Both the position numbers and the translations under genes were made by a program. From positions 62,001-126,000 of the forward strand of contig CAVYAL010000001.1 of the NCBI GenBank assembly GCA_963766505.1: DNA of 64,000 bases, given 5' to 3'. Source of the DNA: DATIRA01 sp963766505 (GTDB lineage Bacteria > Pseudomonadota > Gammaproteobacteria > Steroidobacterales > Steroidobacteraceae). Every line of letters begins with the position of its first letter. Within the stretch, counting starts at the first letter, position 1. Of the stretch, positions 60,466 to 64,000 are shown in pieces. The notes beneath the pieces were generated by a model. The model did no database searches and had not been told where the DNA came from. It worked only from the letters and a program-made list of their open reading frames with translations.

Positions 60466-62166
60466 TCAGGATGCAGCCGGGGCAAGCGCGCCGGTCACGC
60501 CGACCGAACGTCCTGCCGGATCGATCAGCACGCCTGGATTCAGGATGCCCCCCGGGTCGAGGCTCGCCTTGGCCCCGGCCAGCGCCTCGCGGTAGAGCGG
60601 CGAGGTCTGCCGCTCGTAGCCGCTGCGATGGTCACGCCCCACCGAATGGTGATGCGTGATCGTGCCGCCGAGCCGGGTGACGATCTCATTGGCCGCGAGC
60701 TTGATGTCGCGCCAGGCCGCCAGCGAACTCGCGAGATCGCCGGTCCCGGTCCCGAGTACCGCGTAGGTGAAATACGGCGCCGGGCCGTCCGGATAGACGT
60801 GCGTGAAGCGGCAGGACACCGTGGCTTCGCGACCCGTGGCCTCGAGGATCGCGCGAGCGACCCCCTCCCGCACCCCGGTGTAGAACTCCTCGAGCCGATC
60901 CCAGGTGATCGCGCTCTCGAACGTGTCGAGGATCGCTCCCATGCCCACCATCGGATCGCGCCAGTAGGGCATCCGGATGAATGCCTCGCGCCAGGCCCCG
61001 GCTGCACCCTTGCGGTGCTCGCCCTCCCCGTCTCCGTCCGGCAGGGCCATCGATCGCTCCACGGCGGCTGGATCGAATTCGCCGCCGTGGTCCCGCACGA
61101 GTTCGAGCGCCCGCGTCATCCAGGTTCGCAACTCGTGGTCCGAGGACTCGAAGCCCAGCACCAGCGTCGGGCTGCGGCGGTCACCGACCCCAGCGAAGGC
61201 CACCTCCGCGGGATCGAGCAGCCTGCAATTGGACGGATACAAGCCGGACTGCGAAAGAGCCCGCACGCAGTTCACGGCATTGCCGAAGTCATCGAAGCGT
61301 ATCGACGCCGACGCACGATAGCGGGGTCGGTCACGAAGCCTCACCCAGGCCTCGGTGATCACGCCGAGCACGCCCTCGGAGCCGAGGATCAGCCGATCGG
61401 CCGAGGGGCCGGCCCCGCTGCCCGGCAAGCGCCGGGTCTCCAGCACCCCGCGTGGCGTGAGCGTGCGCGTCGCCTCGATCAGGTCGTCGATGTGCGTGTA
61501 CAGCGTCGCGAAATGTCCGCCGGCCCGGGTCGCGATCCACCCGCCCAGCGTCGAAAAACGGAAACTCTGCGGAAAGTGTCGCAGCGTCAGGCCGTAGGGC
61601 TTGAGCTGCTCCTCGAGGTCGGGTCCGAGCGTCCCGGCCTGGATCCGCGCGGCACGGCTCACGCGGTCCACTTCCAGCACGCGATCGAGACGCTCGAGGT
61701 CGAGCGAAACGACGCCCGCGTAGCCTTCGCCGACCGCAGGCTCGACGCCGCCGACGACACTGGTGCCGCCGCCGAACGGAACGACGGCCACGTTCTCCCG
61801 CGAGGCCCAGTCCAGCACGTCCTGCACGCCCTGCTCGTCCTCTGGAAAAGCCACCCAGTCCGGCGGATTCGGAACCTGGCGGCTCCACATGCGGACGCTG
61901 TCCGCGAAGGACTTCCCGTAGCTGTGCACGAGGCGGTCGTACGGCGTACAGGAGAAACAGGACTGAAGCGTCTCGGGCGGCGTGACGCGGGGCTTGCGCA
62001 GTTCGAACTCGCCGGCACGCGGCGGCGGAGGTGGCACCCCGGCATCACCACCCAGCCGGCTCATCAACACGGCGATCAGCTGGTTTTCCTGGTCGCTCAA
62101 TTCCTCGTCGGCATATCCCCAGCCCCAGAAACGCAACCGAGGCCGCTTCGAAAGCGAGTCGTCCAT
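60466..62166 (-). CDS. Alkyldihydroxyacetonephosphate synthase-like FAD oxidoreductase
   Basis: A 566-aa VAO-family flavoprotein closest in pattern to AGPS: N-terminal RLRFWGWGYADE, PDWVAFPEDEQGVQDVLDWA, FAD loop VVPFGGGTSVVGGVEP, GWIATRAGGHFATLYTHIDD, and the C-terminal GGTITHHHSVGRDHR, the His-rich motif of ether-lipid AGPS. AGPS swaps an acyl for an alkyl chain on DHAP; bacterial homologues are often of unproven function. ATG at 62166 with GGGAGA upstream. Divergent from metY. Confidence 0.85.
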   Translation of the reverse strand: MDDSLSKRPRLRFWGWGYADEELSDQENQLIAVLMSRLGGDAGVPPPPPRAGEFELRKPRVTPPETLQSCFSCTPYDRLVHSYGKSFADSVRMWSRQVPNPPDWVAFPEDEQGVQDVLDWASRENVAVVPFGGGTSVVGGVEPAVGEGYAGVVSLDLERLDRVLEVDRVSRAARIQAGTLGPDLEEQLKPYGLTLRHFPQSFRFSTLGGWIATRAGGHFATLYTHIDDLIEATRTLTPRGVLETRRLPGSGAGPSADRLILGSEGVLGVITEAWVRLRDRPRYRASASIRFDDFGNAVNCVRALSQSGLYPSNCRLLDPAEVAFAGVGDRRSPTLVLGFESSDHELRTWMTRALELVRDHGGEFDPAAVERSMALPDGDGEGEHRKGAAGAWREAFIRMPYWRDPMVGMGAILDTFESAITWDRLEEFYTGVREGVARAILEATGREATVSCRFTHVYPDGPAPYFTYAVLGTGTGDLASSLAAWRDIKLAANEIVTRLGGTITHHHSVGRDHRSGYERQTSPLYREALAGAKASLDPGGILNPGVLIDPAGRSVGVTGALAPAAS

Positions 62167-62385
62167 TCGATTCTCCCGAACCCCCGTCGTCCGCTTCGCC
62201 ACGCTACTCGAGCGCAGCGGTGTCGCTCAAGCATCACTGGTTCGCCCAGACATGGCAAATCCCGACCCGGCCTGGCTGGACAGGTTCTAAGGCGATTCCA
62301 CCCGGTTCTTTCCCGCAGCCGCGGAAACAGCGAACCTATGCGCGAACCCGCAAGAGTCCGTCCCGGCTACCAACGAGGCCCGATC

Positions 62386-63657
62386 ATGAAGCTCGAAACG
62401 ATCGCCGTGCACGGCGGCTACAGCCCCGAACCCACCACCCGGGCCGCGGCGGTCCCGATCTACCAGACGACGTCCTACGTGTTCGACGACACGCAGCACG
62501 GCGCGGACCTGTTCGACCTGAAGGTCGCGGGCAACATCTACACGCGCATCATGAACCCGACGACCGAGGTGCTCGAGAAGCGCATCGCTGCGCTCGAGGG
62601 TGGGGTCGGTGCGCTGGCGCTCGCCTCGGGACAGGCCGCGATCACTTATGCGCTGCAGACGATCGTCGAGGCCGGACAGAACATCATCAGCTCCTCCGCG
62701 CTCTACGGCGGCACCTACAACCTGTTCGCGCACACGCTGCCGCAGTACGGCATCAGCGTCAGGTTCGCCGACCATCGCGACCCGGCCGGCTTCGAGAAGC
62801 TGATCGACGCCGGCACGCGGGCGATCTTCTGTGAGTCGGTCGGCAATCCGGCCGGCAACGTCACCGACTTCGCGCAGCTCGCAGAAGTGGCACACCGCCA
62901 CGGCCTGCCGCTGATCGTCGACAACACGGTGCCCACGCCTTACCTGTGCCGGCCTTTCGAGCACGGCGCGGACATCGTCGTGCATTCGCTGACCAAGTAC
63001 CTGGGCGGCCACGGCACCAGCATCGGCGGCGCGCTGGTGGACTCCGGCGAGTTCCCCTGGAAGGACCACGCGGAGAAGTTTCCCCGGCTGAACACGCCCG
63101 ACGTGTCCTACCACGGCGTCACCTACACAGAGGCCTTCGGCGCCGCCGCCTACATCGGGCGCGCGCGCGTCGTGCCGCTCAGGAACATGGGCGCGGCGAT
63201 CTCACCGTTCAACAGCTTCCTGATTCTGCAGGGCATCGAGACGCTTGCACTGAGGATGGACCGGATCTGCAGCAATGCACTCGCGGTGGCGAAGTACCTG
63301 GAACAGCACCCGAGCGTACGCTGGGTCAACTACGCCGGCCTGCCCGGTAACCCTAGCCACGCGCTGGCGCTCAAGTACATGGAGGGTCGAGCCTCCGGGA
63401 TACTCACCTTCGGCATCGAGGGCGGCCGCGAGGCCGGCGCCCGCTTCCAGGACGCGCTGAAGCTCTTCGTGCGGCTCGTCAACATCGGGGACGCGAAGTC
63501 GCTGGCCTGTCACCCGGCCAGCACGACGCACCGACAGCTCAACCCGACGGAACTCGAGCAGGCCGGGGTCAGCGAGGACATGGTGCGCCTCTCGGTCGGC
63601 ATCGAGCACGTCGATGACCTGATCGCGGACCTCGAGCAGGCGCTCGCGGCAGCCTGA
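62386..63657 (+). CDS. metY: O-acetylhomoserine aminocarboxypropyltransferase (sulfhydrylase)
   Basis: PLP-dependent gamma-replacement enzyme of 423 aa that makes homocysteine directly from O-acetylhomoserine and sulfide. N-terminal ETIAVHGGYSPEPTTRAAAVPIYQTTSYVF, NPTTEVLEKRIAALEGG, ALASGQAAI, and PLP-lysine segment HSLTKYLGGHGTSIGG (Lys in SLTKY). C-terminal HPASTTHRQL. Length (>420 aa) with insertion after the Lys matches MetY rather than MetB/MetC/MetZ. Start ATG 62386 (MKLETIAVHGG). No SAM riboswitch recognised upstream. Confidence 0.94.
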   Translation: MKLETIAVHGGYSPEPTTRAAAVPIYQTTSYVFDDTQHGADLFDLKVAGNIYTRIMNPTTEVLEKRIAALEGGVGALALASGQAAITYALQTIVEAGQNIISSSALYGGTYNLFAHTLPQYGISVRFADHRDPAGFEKLIDAGTRAIFCESVGNPAGNVTDFAQLAEVAHRHGLPLIVDNTVPTPYLCRPFEHGADIVVHSLTKYLGGHGTSIGGALVDSGEFPWKDHAEKFPRLNTPDVSYHGVTYTEAFGAAAYIGRARVVPLRNMGAAISPFNSFLILQGIETLALRMDRICSNALAVAKYLEQHPSVRWVNYAGLPGNPSHALALKYMEGRASGILTFGIEGGREAGARFQDALKLFVRLVNIGDAKSLACHPASTTHRQLNPTELEQAGVSEDMVRLSVGIEHVDDLIADLEQALAAA

Positions 63658-63743
63658 GCCGGGCGGCCCGGCAGGGAGCCGCAGCGCGCCCGCCCTCCCG
63701 TCCGGGGATTCGGGGCTCATCGCCGTTGCGGTAACATGCGGCG

Positions 63744-64000
63744 ATGAAAAACCAGGATCGCTCGCTCGGGTTCGCCCGCGAATTGAGCCCGCGCCGAAAC
63801 ACCTCGCAGGCCACCGACCTCGAGTCGCTGGTCGTCGAGCAGCTGCGGCACTTCAGCATCGACCCGCAGTCGGAGTTCGGGCAGCGCCTCGGCCAGCTGG
63901 CCGCCAGCCTCTATTCCGCGAACAGCTCAGCCCACGAACTGTGGCAGCTGACCGTCGCGGAGCTCGCGCGGCTCGAGCCTGGCGAGCGCGTCGCCCGTTT
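63744..64000 (+). CDS. Unidentified protein, N-terminal part, cut by window edge
   Basis: An open frame from ATG 63744 runs off the window, with 85 codons visible. The product (MKNQDRSLGFARELSPRRNTSQATDLE... ) is soluble and helical: LESLVVEQLRHFSI, LGQLAASLYSANSSAHELWQLTVAELARLEPGERVARF. No family recognised with confidence. Codon use is like the neighbours (G/C third positions), which supports a real gene. It starts 86 bp after metY on the same strand. Confidence 0.65.
   Translation, partial: MKNQDRSLGFARELSPRRNTSQATDLESLVVEQLRHFSIDPQSEFGQRLGQLAASLYSANSSAHELWQLTVAELARLEPGERVAR

Noticed and set aside
60628..62385. N-terminal extension of more than 580 codons open in frame with metY
   Set aside because: Overlaps the AGPS-like gene antisense; MetY family starts at MKLETIAVHGG (62386).
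62250..62385. Possible SAM riboswitch or leader peptide (12-codon frame at 62250) upstream of metY
   Set aside because: No SAM or SAH aptamer pattern recognised; the short frame has no Met/Cys codon run or ribosome site.

Overview
The window is G+C-rich (about two thirds by eye), densely packed chromosomal DNA, probably from a gammaproteobacterium. Pointers to this are many ATGA/GTGA stop-start overlaps, a proteobacterial nar cluster with a NarK1-NarK2 fusion, HtpX, HemN, PhhA, a moaA-C-D-E run and a TPP-riboswitch-controlled TonB receptor. I cannot name the genus. I found no insertion sequence, phage gene, CRISPR array or rRNA. One tRNA gene (Arg-UCG) is present.

Layout. 1-5.7 kb (minus): a thiamine uptake and salvage operon (TPP riboswitch, TonB-dependent receptor, thiamine-binding YkoF-like protein, PnuT-type permease, small-molecule kinase), followed by a 2Fe-2S ferredoxin, an enoyl-CoA isomerase-type protein and a thiolase cut by the window edge. 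5.8-14.9 kb: PhzF, secreted SurE-like protein, MBL hydrolase, tRNA-Arg, a frameshifted DMT transporter, a zinc-ribbon protein, and a minus-strand run of mmsA, two small unknowns and an M20 peptidase, preceded by phhA. 14.9-24.1 kb: molybdopterin genes moaA/C/D/E, then proA-proB translationally coupled to a 598-aa acyl-CoA dehydrogenase, a very acidic small protein with a GNAT enzyme, and a CHAD protein with an HTH regulator. 24.1-31.7 kb: htpX with a sigma32-like promoter and a clear terminator, then photolyase (frameshifted), chalcone-isomerase-like protein, acyl desaturase, FAD oxidoreductase, DUF1365 and Cfa-like methyltransferase, a probable lipid-modification and light-stress cluster. 31.7-45.4 kb: cNMP-binding protein, thioredoxin-DsbD fusion, FAD-linked 2-hydroxyacid dehydrogenase-like protein, large DUF748 protein behind an AT-rich island, carbonic anhydrase, an exported SDR and a lipoprotein (both frameshifted), a small membrane protein, and a minus-strand run of ferredoxin-NADP reductase, tesB, phoX and a 48-aa membrane protein. 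45.5-60.3 kb: nitrate respiration: hemN, nnrS and a Dnr-type regulator on plus, facing narI-narJ-narH-narG-narK-narK1K2 on minus, with FNR/Dnr boxes upstream of hemN and of narK1K2. 60.4-64 kb: AGPS-like flavoprotein, metY, and a partial unknown gene.

How it fits together. The cell can grow by nitrate respiration: NarGHI needs molybdopterin (moa genes here) and heme (oxygen-independent HemN here), with NnrS and Dnr dealing with NO and its signal. No nitrite reductase is in the window. Thiamine is scavenged under direct control of its own cofactor.

Data-quality warning: five genes (DMT transporter, photolyase, SDR, lipoprotein, narG) are each broken by what is best explained as exactly one extra base. 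In every case removing one base restores a full-length family member, so base-calling errors are more likely than five independent mutations.
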